Under the pieces are notes generated by a model that did not search any database, had not been told where the DNA came from, and worked only from the letters and a program-made list of their open reading frames with translations. A program made the translations under genes and the position numbers. 64,000 nucleotides of DNA from Limnohabitans sp. Rim47 (lineage in GTDB: Bacteria; Pseudomonadota; Gammaproteobacteria; Burkholderiales; Burkholderiaceae_C). This document shows positions 41,452-49,111 of this stretch, one piece after another; the first letter of the stretch is position 1; each line of letters begins with the position of its first letter. The stretch is from assembly GCF_001517545.1 (NCBI RefSeq), contig NZ_FBYA01000003.1, positions 317,510 to 381,509 of the forward strand, read 5' to 3'.

Positions 41452-41478
41452 GTCATACCCGGCTTGACCGGGTATCCA
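41452..41478. repeat. half copy of the dispersed REP-like repeat
   Basis: Left half of the GTCAT-bounded repeat: gtcatacccggcttgaccgg followed by gtatcca, with palindrome TACCCGG-cttga-CCGGGTA. It lies directly downstream of the microsatellite. Confidence 0.65.
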
Positions 41479-41580
41479 CGACGATCCCAGGCTCAACCCC
41501 ATCAAGTCAGGTTGAGAGCAGGGGCTGTGTCCCCTTGATCTGCTCGATAGCCACCAGCCAGGGCAGGGTGCCCCGCGCCA

Positions 41581-42066
41581 TCAATCCCTGAAGTTGTCGA
41601 ACGACAGGGGCAGATCGGGCATGTCTTTGCGCAACACGGCCATGGCCGCTTGCAGATCGTCCCGCTTGGTGCCAGTCACACGCACCGCATCGCCCTGAAT
41701 GGACGCCTGCACTTTGATTTTGCTTTCCTTGATCAGCTTGGTGATCTTCTTGGCGTCTTCGGTCTCGATGCCGTTTTTCACCTTGATGACTTGCTTGACC
41801 TTGTCGCCGCCGATTTTTTCGACTTTGCCAATGTCCAGAAAACGCACATCCACGTTGCGCTTGGTCAGCTTGTTGCGCAGGATGTCTTCGACCTGCGTCA
41901 GTTGAAACTCGGCATCGCCGAACATCGTGATCTCTTTGTCCTTGAGTTCAATGTTGGCAGACGTGCCTTTGAAGTCAAAGCGGGTGCCGATTTCTTTGGC
42001 AGAAGTGTCAACGGCGTTGCGCACTTCGACCATGTTGGGTTCGCAAACGGTATCAAACGAGGGCAT
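41581..42066 (-). CDS. yajQ: YajQ-family nucleotide-binding protein
   Basis: A 161-residue YajQ protein, full family length, with two ferredoxin-like repeats. The start at 42066 (MPSFDTVCEPNMVEVRN) is the conserved family beginning; the longer frame reads into murB on the other strand. The ending LPLSFDNFRD is equally characteristic. YajQ proteins bind nucleotides, RNA or, in some species, cyclic di-GMP to modulate transcription. Divergent from murB with 40 bp between the starts. Confidence 0.93.
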   Translation of the reverse strand: MPSFDTVCEPNMVEVRNAVDTSAKEIGTRFDFKGTSANIELKDKEITMFGDAEFQLTQVEDILRNKLTKRNVDVRFLDIGKVEKIGGDKVKQVIKVKNGIETEDAKKITKLIKESKIKVQASIQGDAVRVTGTKRDDLQAAMAVLRKDMPDLPLSFDNFRD

Positions 42067-42106
42067 GGCAGAAAAAATCCGAGGTTGAGAATGCGACAAT
42101 TCTCCC

Positions 42107-43159
42107 ATGAACCTGGAGAAAAATGTCCCCCTGCAGCCGTACAACACGTTCGGTATCGCCGCCAAGGCCCAGGCTTTGGTGCGGGTACGCTCCGAAGCCG
42201 ACCTGCTGGCCGTGCTGGCCGACCCGCAATTGGCCACCTTGTCCCGCCAAGTGCTGGGCGGCGGCAGCAACATTGTTTTGACGGGCGACGTCAAGGCGCT
42301 GGTGCTCAAAGTGGAGGTGCCGGGCTTGCGCTTGGCGTCTGAGACCGACAAACACTGGATCGTTGAAGCCGGCGCTGGCGTGGATTGGCACGACTTGGTG
42401 GCGTGGTCACTCGACCACGGCTACCCGGGCCTCGAAAACATGGCCCTGATCCCCGGCACCGTGGGCGCATCGCCCGTGCAAAACATCGGTGCCTATGGCG
42501 TGGAGCTGCAAGACCGCTTCGACTCGCTCGACGCGATGGACATGTTCACGGGCGAGTTGTTCAGCCTGAATGCCGCGCAGTGCGGCTTCAGCTACCGCGA
42601 CTCGGTGTTCAAGCACGCATCGGGCGGCCCTGACGGTTTGGGGCTGGCGGGCCGGGCCGTCATTTTGCGGGTGCGCTTTGCGCTGGCCAAACGCTGGAAA
42701 CCCGAGCTGGGCTATCTGGATTTGGAACGCAAGATGACCGAAACAGGCGTCCACCACCCCGATGCACGGCAGATTTTTGACTGGGTGGTGGCGATCCGCC
42801 GCGCCAAACTGCCCGACCCGCAGGTGATCGGCAACGCGGGTAGCTTTTTCAAGAACCCCACCGTCACCCCCGAGCAATGCGCCGACATCATCGCCCGCGA
42901 CCCGAAAGTGGTGCACTACCCCATGCCTGACGGCACCATCAAGCTGGCGGCAGGCTGGCTGATCGACGCTTGCGGATGGAAAGGCAAGACCGTGGGCCAC
43001 GCCGGGGTTTATGAAAAGCAGGCTCTGGTGCTGGTCAACCTCGGTGGGCGCGAGAACCCTTGCACGGGGGGCGAGGTGATGACCTTGGCCAAGGCCATTC
43101 AGACCAGTGTGTATGAGCGGTTTGGGATTCGGCTGGAGCCTGAACCTGTGGTGATTTGA
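42107..43159 (+). CDS. murB: UDP-N-acetylenolpyruvoylglucosamine reductase MurB
   Basis: FAD-dependent reductase of 350 residues that makes UDP-MurNAc in peptidoglycan synthesis, type I (E. coli-like) MurB. Signatures are NTFGIAAKAQALVRV, the FAD loop LGGGSNIVL, ALIPGTVGASPVQNIGAYG and the catalytic segment GNAGSFFKNP with its serine. The late GGEVMTLAKAIQTSVYERFG block closes the protein. The gene is followed by the region with two hairpin elements. Confidence 0.95.
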   Translation: MNLEKNVPLQPYNTFGIAAKAQALVRVRSEADLLAVLADPQLATLSRQVLGGGSNIVLTGDVKALVLKVEVPGLRLASETDKHWIVEAGAGVDWHDLVAWSLDHGYPGLENMALIPGTVGASPVQNIGAYGVELQDRFDSLDAMDMFTGELFSLNAAQCGFSYRDSVFKHASGGPDGLGLAGRAVILRVRFALAKRWKPELGYLDLERKMTETGVHHPDARQIFDWVVAIRRAKLPDPQVIGNAGSFFKNPTVTPEQCADIIARDPKVVHYPMPDGTIKLAAGWLIDACGWKGKTVGHAGVYEKQALVLVNLGGRENPCTGGEVMTLAKAIQTSVYERFGIRLEPEPVVI

Positions 43160-43211
43160 ACTTTTTGGCGGATGTTTACGTTTTGTGTCATGGGTACTTC
43201 GCTCCGGTTCC

Positions 43212-43296
43212 GCGCCGGGTTGGGGCCTGAGCGGTCGTCCTCATAACTCGCTTCGCTCGCCAAATCGGCCGATCCGCTCAGGCCCCAACCCGGCGC
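43212..43296. repeat. variable-stem hairpin element, copy B
   Basis: A perfect 23-bp inverted repeat (43212-43234 against 43274-43296) continues through a 6-bp inner stem with one mismatch and a bulged T. It closes on a loop beginning TCAT (43241), with CTTCG at 43251 and AAATC at 43262. The central 31 bases (43239-43269) recur exactly, inverted, at 43370-43400. Confidence 0.85.
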
Positions 43297-43343
43297 TGCT
43301 TTCTTGGTCAATCAATTGTCTTTTGGGTATTCATCCGGCGTAG

Positions 43344-43426
43344 CCCTGGCGATCCGGCCAGCCGGATCAGCCGATTTGGCGAGCGAAGCGAGTTATGAGG
43401 CTGACCGGCTGGCCGCATCGCCAAGG
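43344..43426. repeat. variable-stem hairpin element, copy C (inverted)
   Basis: Inverted second copy 47 bp from copy B. Its stem is 22 bp (43344-43365 against 43405-43426, two mismatches) and differs in sequence from copy B, yet the 39-base interior matches copy B at 36 positions on the other strand. Interior positions 3 and 36 covary: G-C in copy B, A-T here. Confidence 0.85.
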
Positions 43427-43455
43427 CGGAAAAAACCAAAGAATCAAGCGAGACA

Positions 43456-43480
43456 ACAAAAAACGGCCCGAAGGCCGTTT
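43456..43480 (-). terminator. intrinsic terminator of argG
   Basis: On the minus strand an 8-bp stem (AAACGGCC/GGCCGTTT) with a TTCG loop is followed by a T run, about 20 bp after the argG stop. This is a textbook rho-independent terminator. Confidence 0.9.
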
Positions 43481-43501
43481 CTCATTGAAGCATCAAGAGC
43501 A

Positions 43502-44842
43502 TCACTTCTTGCCGCTGCCGTCCAGCTTGTAGATGTGGGGGCCTTCGCCTACCGACAGCAAGCCAGCGTGCGCGTAGATGCCCAGTTTGGCGCGGGTGTC
43601 GGTGATGTCGAGGTTGCGCATGGTCAGCTGGCCGATGCGGTCCAGCGGGCTGAACGGGGCGTCTTCCACCTTTTCCATCGACAGACGTTCTGGCTGATAG
43701 GTCAGGTTGGGGCTGTCGGTGTTCAGGATGCTGTAGTCGTTGCCGCGGCGCAGCTCTAGCGTCACGGTGCCGGTCACGGCGCGGGCCACCCAGCGCTGGG
43801 CGGTTTCGCGCAGCATGATGGACTGTGGATCGAACCATCTGCCTTGGTACAACAATCGGCCCAGGCGCAGGCCGTTGATGCGGTACTGCTCGATGGTGTC
43901 TTCGTTGTGGATGCCGGTGACCAGGCGCTCGTAGGCGATGTGCAGCAGCGCCATGCCGGGGGCTTCGTAAATGCCGCGGCTCTTGGCTTCGATGATGCGG
44001 TTTTCGATCTGGTCGCTCATGCCCAGGCCGTGGCGACCGCCGATTTCGTTGGCTTTGAGGAACAGCTCGACCGGGTCGGCGTATTCCACGCCGTTCAGGG
44101 CCACGGGCATGCCTTCTTCAAAGCGCACGCTCACTTCTTCGGCCTTCACGTCCACTTCGGGCTTCCAGAACGCCACGCCCATGATGGGGTTGACGATCTT
44201 CATGCCGCTTTGCAGGCTTTCCAAGTCTTTGGCTTCGTGGGTCGCGCCCAGCATGTTGCTGTCGGTGGAGTAGGCCTTTTCGGCGCTCATCTTGTAGCCA
44301 AAGCCGTTGGCGGTCATGAAAGCGCTCATTTCGGCGCGGCCACCCAACTCGTCGATGAACAGCTGGTCGAGCCAGGGTTTGTAGATTTTCAGGCTGGGGT
44401 TGGTCAACAAACCGTAGCGGTAAAAGCGCTCGATGTCGTTGCCCTTGAAGGTGCTGCCGTCGCCCCAGATGTTGACGTCGTCTTCCTTCATGGCGGCCAC
44501 AAGCATGGTGCCGGTCACGGCGCGGCCCAGCGGGGTGGTGTTGAAGTAGGTGATGCCGCCGGTGCTGATGTGGAAGGCACCGCACTGGATGGCGGCAATG
44601 CCTTCGTGGGCCAGTTGGGTGCGGCAGTCGACCAAGCGGGCTTTTTCGGCGCCGTATTCCATCGCTTTGCGGGGAATTTCGTTGTAGTCGGCTTCGTCAG
44701 GCTGGCCCAGATTGGCGGTGTAGGCGTAGGGCAGGGCGCCCTTTTGCTTCATCCACAGCAGGGCAGCAGAGGTGTCCAGGCCGCCCGAGAAGGCGATGCC
44801 GACTTTTTGCCCTTTGGGCAGGTTTTGCAAGATGGTGCTCAT
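43502..44842 (-). CDS. argG: argininosuccinate synthase
   Basis: ATP-dependent ligase of 446 residues joining citrulline and aspartate in arginine synthesis, of the longer E. coli-like type. The N-terminal pyrophosphatase loop is AFSGGLDTSAALLW. Further blocks are YTANLGQPDEADYNEIP, the GNDIERFYRYGLL segment and STDSNMLGATHEAKDLE in the citrulline/aspartate-binding region. It ends with a strong terminator. It follows the ppnP gene by 13 bp in the same direction. Confidence 0.95.
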   Translation of the reverse strand: MSTILQNLPKGQKVGIAFSGGLDTSAALLWMKQKGALPYAYTANLGQPDEADYNEIPRKAMEYGAEKARLVDCRTQLAHEGIAAIQCGAFHISTGGITYFNTTPLGRAVTGTMLVAAMKEDDVNIWGDGSTFKGNDIERFYRYGLLTNPSLKIYKPWLDQLFIDELGGRAEMSAFMTANGFGYKMSAEKAYSTDSNMLGATHEAKDLESLQSGMKIVNPIMGVAFWKPEVDVKAEEVSVRFEEGMPVALNGVEYADPVELFLKANEIGGRHGLGMSDQIENRIIEAKSRGIYEAPGMALLHIAYERLVTGIHNEDTIEQYRINGLRLGRLLYQGRWFDPQSIMLRETAQRWVARAVTGTVTLELRRGNDYSILNTDSPNLTYQPERLSMEKVEDAPFSPLDRIGQLTMRNLDITDTRAKLGIYAHAGLLSVGEGPHIYKLDGSGKK

Positions 44843-44855
44843 GTTCTGAATCCGA

Positions 44856-45173
44856 TCAACCGAAGTGGCAGATGTAGTGGTAAGGCTCGGTCACGCGAAT
44901 GTCGAATTTGGAGTTGCCCGGCACGCTGAACTCTTCGCCCGCGCTGGACTTGACCCATTCGCTGCTGCCGTCGAGTTTGTATTCGCAATAACCTGCCACG
45001 CATTCCATGATTTCGGGTGCGCCGGTGTTGAAGGTCAGGGTGGCCGGCAGGATCACGCCGACCGACAGCTTGGTGCCGTCGGCCAGGGTCAGGCCGTGGC
45101 TGACGCATTTGCCGTCAAAGTAAACATTGGCTTGGGTATTGACGGAGACGCCGTCGATTTTTTCGGTGGTCAT
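44856..45173 (-). CDS. ppnP: pyrimidine/purine nucleoside phosphorylase PpnP
   Basis: A 105-residue single-domain cupin (formerly DUF1255). Start at 45173 gives the family-length protein; the longer frame lacks a ribosome site. Recognisable segments are SHGLTLADGTKLSVGVILP, the GAPEIMECVAGYCEYKL turn and the ending YHYICHFG. It phosphorolyses a range of nucleosides. It precedes argG and may share its transcript, although the two functions are not obviously linked. Confidence 0.9.
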   Translation of the reverse strand: MTTEKIDGVSVNTQANVYFDGKCVSHGLTLADGTKLSVGVILPATLTFNTGAPEIMECVAGYCEYKLDGSSEWVKSSAGEEFSVPGNSKFDIRVTEPYHYICHFG

Positions 45174-45305
45174 GGGTGGTGCTTCCTGGGGCGGGCAGGG
45201 CCCGCGTCTATAGAAAAGGGCGCCGTGAGACGCCCTTTGTGTCAAATCAAGCCCGCATTTTAGGCCAGACGGCCAGTCGGCCCCGAGACCGGTTGTGCAG
45301 TGCTT

Positions 45306-45950
45306 TCAGCGCCAGTGACCGTGGCGTAGGCCGCTGTTCCAGCCCCAGCCCAAGTCGATGTGGGTGTAAACCGGAGGGTAGCTGCGGTAAACCGGGGTGG
45401 TCACATAGACCACACGGGATTCGTTGATCGCGTTGGTGGGAACTGCGGCAGCGGCCACCACCACATCGGCTGCTGCTCCCGATCGGGGGGCGCTCATGGG
45501 CGTGACTTGCAGCGGGATGGTGGGGCCGGGGTCTTGTGGCAATTGCACGTTGTACTGCTTGCCCGCATATTCATAGACCACGTTGTAGCCAATCAAGCGG
45601 TTTTCGTAGACCGTTTGCGTGGTGCATGTGGTTTGGGGCGGCGGTGGGTTGCCTTGTCCCTCGACTTTGTTGCCCAACACGGCACCTCCAATCACCCCAG
45701 CCATGGTGGCGATGCCTTGGCTGTCGCGGCCACCCAACTGGCTGCCGATCAATCCCCCTGCGATCGCACCCACGATGGCGCCACCCCCTGATGTTTGCGT
45801 GGGGGGCTGCGGTGCGTTTTGCGTGCAGGTCTGGCGTGGCACCGCCACTTGTTGGTAAACGGCGGTGCGCGAGATCACTTGCCCCACTTCTTGCGCTTGT
45901 GCCCAAACGGCTGTGAAGCACAACAAAGTGGCTGTGGCGAATGTTTTCAT
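45306..45950 (-). CDS. glycine-zipper 2TM envelope protein
   Basis: A 214-residue exported protein. Start at 45950 gives a Sec signal (MKTFATATLLCFTAVWAQAQ). A glycine-zipper 2TM domain follows at about residues 54-95 (GAIVGAIAGGLIGSQLGG, then GVIGGAVLGNKVEG), next a proline-rich stretch and a C-terminal YENRLIGYNVVYEYAGKQY block. Such SlyB/RcnB-like proteins sit in the outer membrane or periplasm and often respond to envelope stress. No firm function is known. Confidence 0.82.
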   Translation of the reverse strand: MKTFATATLLCFTAVWAQAQEVGQVISRTAVYQQVAVPRQTCTQNAPQPPTQTSGGGAIVGAIAGGLIGSQLGGRDSQGIATMAGVIGGAVLGNKVEGQGNPPPPQTTCTTQTVYENRLIGYNVVYEYAGKQYNVQLPQDPGPTIPLQVTPMSAPRSGAAADVVVAAAAVPTNAINESRVVYVTTPVYRSYPPVYTHIDLGWGWNSGLRHGHWR

Positions 45951-46101
45951 GGATGAAATCGGGTGATGTTGGCAAGCTTGCAGTTTATGCCGGGGAATCT
46001 GCTGGTGTGCACGTGCTTGGGTAAAGTTTTGTGACAGGCGGCTTAGCCCGGTATATCCCGGCACAACCTCCCGGCACAACCCGATTTAGATAGCGAGCCG
46101 T

Positions 46102-46446
46102 TCAAGCAGGCCATTGCTCAGGCGAAAAACCCACGGTGACTTGGCCAGAGGGCCAGGTGATGACGGGCCGCTTGATGGTGCTGGCGTGTTCAAGCATCAC
46201 CTTTTTGGCGCTGGCGCTGTCCGTCACGCTGGCTTGCACGGCGGCGTCCAGCTTGCGCCAGGTGGTGCCTTTGCGGTTGAGCAGGGTTTCCCAGCCCACA
46301 GCAGCCAGCCAGATGTCGACTTCGGCCGAGGGCACGCCTTGCTTTTTGAAGTCATGAAAAGTGGCATCCAGTCCGTGGTCAGCCAACCAGGTGCGGGCTT
46401 TTTTGACAGTGTCGCAATTGGGAATGCCGTAAACAATGGGGTGCAT
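46102..46446 (-). CDS. ArsC/Spx-family thioredoxin-like protein (YffB type)
   Basis: A 114-residue thioredoxin-fold protein of the ArsC family, YffB-like branch. The start at 46446 gives the family opening IVYGIPNCDTVKKARTWL, with a single active-site cysteine in NCDTVKKA. The RPVITWPSGQVTVGF segment near the C terminus contains the family cis-proline region. Members may be glutathione-dependent reductases; arsenate reduction is not established for this branch. Divergent from folC with 49 bp between the starts. Confidence 0.88.
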   Translation of the reverse strand: MHPIVYGIPNCDTVKKARTWLADHGLDATFHDFKKQGVPSAEVDIWLAAVGWETLLNRKGTTWRKLDAAVQASVTDSASAKKVMLEHASTIKRPVITWPSGQVTVGFSPEQWPA

Positions 46447-46495
46447 GGGGTTTGCTGAAGGTGAAGGGGACAAGACTGGGCGACAATCGCCGCCT

Positions 46496-47785
46496 ATGAA
46501 GACTCTACAGGAATGGCTCGACTGGTGCGAGCAGCTACACCCCGTGGCCATTGACATGGGGCTTGACCGTGTCAAAACCGTGGCCGACCGCATGGATCTG
46601 CGGTTTGACTGTCCGGTGATCACTGTGGCGGGCACCAATGGCAAGGGCTCGACTTGCGCCATGCTCGAGGCGGTGTTGTTGCAGGCCGGGTACCGCACGG
46701 GCGTGTACACATCGCCGCACCTGGTTCATTTTGAAGAACGCTGCCGTTTGCACGGGGAATCGGCCTCTGCTGAGGCGTTTGCCGAGGCTTTTGCGGCGGT
46801 TGAGGCCGCGCGCGGCGATGTCAGCTTGACCTATTTTGAGTTCAGCACCTTGGCCATCCTGCACTTGATGGCCCGATCCCATCTGGATGTGGCCATATTG
46901 GAAGTGGGCTTGGGCGGGCGTCTGGACGCAGTCAACATCATCGATGCCGATTGCGCCGTGATCACCAGCATCGACATCGACCACACCGCCATTTTGGGCA
47001 AAGACCGCGAAAGCATTGGTTTGGAGAAGGCGGGCATCATGCGCAGCGGGCGTCCGGTGATCGTAAGCGACCCCGTGCCTCCGCAAAGCGTGACCGACCA
47101 TGCAGCCGCCGTCGGGGCCGAATTGTGGCAATTTGGCAAAGATTTCAATTTTTCGGGCGACAAGCTGCAATGGGCTTGGGCAGGGCGCGGCCGCCGTTAC
47201 AGCGGCATGGCTTACCCGGCCTTGCGCGGCGCGAACCAGTTGATCAACGCATCGGGCGTGCTGGCGGCGCTGGATGCCTTGCGTCAGCGCATCCCCGTGA
47301 CCGCGCAAGCCGTGCGCAACGGTCTGGCCATGGTGGAGTTGCCCGGCCGCTTCCAGATCGTGCCGGGTCAGCCGGTGCTGGTGCTGGATGTGGCGCACAA
47401 CCCGCACTCGGTGGCGGCATTGGCCGTCAATCTGGATGCGATGGGCTTCTACCCGACCACGCACGCGGTGCTGGGGGCCATGGCCGACAAAGACCTTTTG
47501 CCCATGCTGCAGCGTGTCAATCCGATGGTGGACAAGTGGTATTTCACCGATTTGCCTTTGTCGCGGGCCGCCAAGGCGGTTGATTTGCAGCAGGCCTGGC
47601 AAGCCCAAAACACCCGCACCGACACCCAATCCAGCGTCCACGCCGACCCCATGCTGGCCCTGCAGGCGGCCATCGATGCCGCTGACCCGGCTGATAGAAT
47701 CGTTGTCTTTGGCTCCTTCTATACCGTGGGTGGTGTTTTGAAAGACGGCATCCCGCGTCTACAAGCCAAACACCTCACCCCGTGA
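46496..47785 (+). CDS. folC: bifunctional folylpolyglutamate/dihydrofolate synthase FolC
   Basis: A 429-residue Mur-ligase-like enzyme adding glutamate to dihydropteroate and folates. Start at 46496 (MKTLQEWLDWCEQLHP). ATP loop VAGTNGKGSTCAMLEAVL at about residues 41-58, then SPHLVHFEERCRL, YFEFSTLAILHL and LEVGLGGRLDAVNI. The C-terminal domain contains LDVAHNPHS. First gene of the folC-SPOR-cvpA-purF-metZ string typical of betaproteobacteria, with gaps of 1 to about 40 bp. Confidence 0.94.
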   Translation: MKTLQEWLDWCEQLHPVAIDMGLDRVKTVADRMDLRFDCPVITVAGTNGKGSTCAMLEAVLLQAGYRTGVYTSPHLVHFEERCRLHGESASAEAFAEAFAAVEAARGDVSLTYFEFSTLAILHLMARSHLDVAILEVGLGGRLDAVNIIDADCAVITSIDIDHTAILGKDRESIGLEKAGIMRSGRPVIVSDPVPPQSVTDHAAAVGAELWQFGKDFNFSGDKLQWAWAGRGRRYSGMAYPALRGANQLINASGVLAALDALRQRIPVTAQAVRNGLAMVELPGRFQIVPGQPVLVLDVAHNPHSVAALAVNLDAMGFYPTTHAVLGAMADKDLLPMLQRVNPMVDKWYFTDLPLSRAAKAVDLQQAWQAQNTRTDTQSSVHADPMLALQAAIDAADPADRIVVFGSFYTVGGVLKDGIPRLQAKHLTP

Positions 47786-47794
47786 GCACCCGTC

Positions 47795-48577
47795 ATGGCC
47801 TTTTTCAAGTTTCGATTTCCTGGTCAAACCGCTTCAGTTGAGGCGGTGAGTTCTGGCCCCAACGAAAACATCGAAGTTGTACGCCGCCGTGCGCGTCACC
47901 GCTTAATGGGGGCTGTCGTGCTGGTCTTGTTGGCCGTTGTGGGTTTTCCGCTGCTTTTTGACACCCAGCCCCGCCCTGTGGCTGTCGATACCCCTATCGT
48001 GATTCCAGATCGGCAAAGCACATCGCCTTTGTCCAGTGCGTCGCCTGTGCCCGCCGGACAAGCGCCAGCCAAACCCTTGCTTCCCGCATCAGAGGCCGTA
48101 TCGCCACAAGCCAGTCTGGACGCTCGCGAAGAGGTGGTGCCGCCCGCAGCGCCCGTGGTAGCTGCGCCCGTGCCAGAGACACCCAAAGCGATCCCGTCTG
48201 GAGACAAAGTCAAAGAAAAAGAAACGGTGGCTCAAAAAACACCGACTACGCCTGTCAAGCCAGAAAAGCCAGCACCTGCAGCCAAGCCCAAAGACGATGG
48301 CGGGAAAGCCCAATCTTTGCTGGATGGCAAGCCAGCCAAGGCCAGTGCCGGCCGCGCAGCCATTCAGGTTGGGGCGTTCAGCGATGCCGGCAAAGTGCGA
48401 GACGTCCGGCAGAAGCTGGAGCAAGCCGGTCTGAAAACCTACACCCAGGTGGTTGAAAAAGACGGCAAGAGCACCACACGAATTCGTGTGGGCCCCTATG
48501 AAACACGGGAAGAGGCCGAAAAAGTCGCCGCGCGTATCCGCAAGCTCGATTTGCCGGCATCGGTTTTGAAGCTCTGA
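47795..48577 (+). CDS. SPOR-domain cell-division protein (DedD-like)
   Basis: A 260-residue bitopic membrane protein. A short cytoplasmic N terminus is followed by one transmembrane segment at about residues 36-55 (LMGAVVLVLLAVVGFPLLF). A long Pro/Ala/Lys-rich linker follows, then a C-terminal SPOR domain (AIQVGAFSDAGKVRDVRQKL to the end) that binds denuded septal peptidoglycan. This is the DedD layout and its usual position beside cvpA and purF. Confidence 0.88.
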   Translation: MAFFKFRFPGQTASVEAVSSGPNENIEVVRRRARHRLMGAVVLVLLAVVGFPLLFDTQPRPVAVDTPIVIPDRQSTSPLSSASPVPAGQAPAKPLLPASEAVSPQASLDAREEVVPPAAPVVAAPVPETPKAIPSGDKVKEKETVAQKTPTTPVKPEKPAPAAKPKDDGGKAQSLLDGKPAKASAGRAAIQVGAFSDAGKVRDVRQKLEQAGLKTYTQVVEKDGKSTTRIRVGPYETREEAEKVAARIRKLDLPASVLKL

Positions 48578-48578
48578 C

Positions 48579-49073
48579 ATGGCGATTGCCCTGACCGATT
48601 GGATATTGCTGGGGGTGTTGCTCGCCTCCATGGTGATCGGTCTTTGGCGTGGGCTGGTTTATGAGGTTTTGTCATTGGCCGGATGGGTCGCGGCTTTTGT
48701 CGTGGCCCAGTGGCTGGCTTCTGACGTCGTTGGGTGGTTGCCTTTTATCAAGGGTGCACCTGCTTCGGTGCAATACGCGGTGGCTTTTGCTGGGGTCTTT
48801 GTGGTCACCGTGTTCGTAGCGGGTCTGGTGTCTTGGTTGATCAAGAAACTGGTGGAAACCGTGGGCTTGCGTCCTGTTGACCGTACTTTGGGTGGTGTGT
48901 TTGGCTTGGCCCGTGGGCTTGTGCTGCTGCTCGCTTTGACGGTGGTGTTGCAGTTGACAGGGCTTTCGCGTGACGCATGGTGGACCACGGCACAAGGGCC
49001 GGTCTGGTTAGAGCTTGTCCTGACCGGATTGAAGCCACTTTTGCCCCAAACCTTTGTGGAATATTTGCCCTGA
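48579..49073 (+). CDS. cvpA: CvpA family membrane protein
   Basis: A 164-residue inner-membrane protein with four hydrophobic segments. The opening LTDWILLGVLLASMVIGLWRG is the CvpA consensus, and the RPVDRTLGGVFGLARGLVL block is typical. CvpA was first linked to colicin V production and is now associated with envelope homeostasis. It begins 1 bp after the SPOR gene stop and precedes purF, as in many proteobacteria. Confidence 0.92.
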   Translation: MAIALTDWILLGVLLASMVIGLWRGLVYEVLSLAGWVAAFVVAQWLASDVVGWLPFIKGAPASVQYAVAFAGVFVVTVFVAGLVSWLIKKLVETVGLRPVDRTLGGVFGLARGLVLLLALTVVLQLTGLSRDAWWTTAQGPVWLELVLTGLKPLLPQTFVEYLP

Positions 49074-49111
49074 ATTTTTCGGGGTGGTTCGATTTTTGAA
49101 CGGATAAAAGT

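Larger units (their letters stand above)
43160..43501. other. intergenic region with two structured elements
   Basis: A 342-bp convergent gap between murB and argG. It contains two inverted variable-stem elements and the argG terminator, annotated separately. No protein-coding signal is apparent in the remainder. Confidence 0.7.

Noticed and set aside
41172..41505. Short minus-strand frames encoding poly-proline or poly-threonine
   Set aside because: They are translations of the GTG microsatellite and have no ribosome site or family features.
43212..43426. Integron attC sites or a gene cassette
   Set aside because: The conserved part is in the loop and the stems vary, the opposite of attC; no R' or R'' core sites or integrase are visible.
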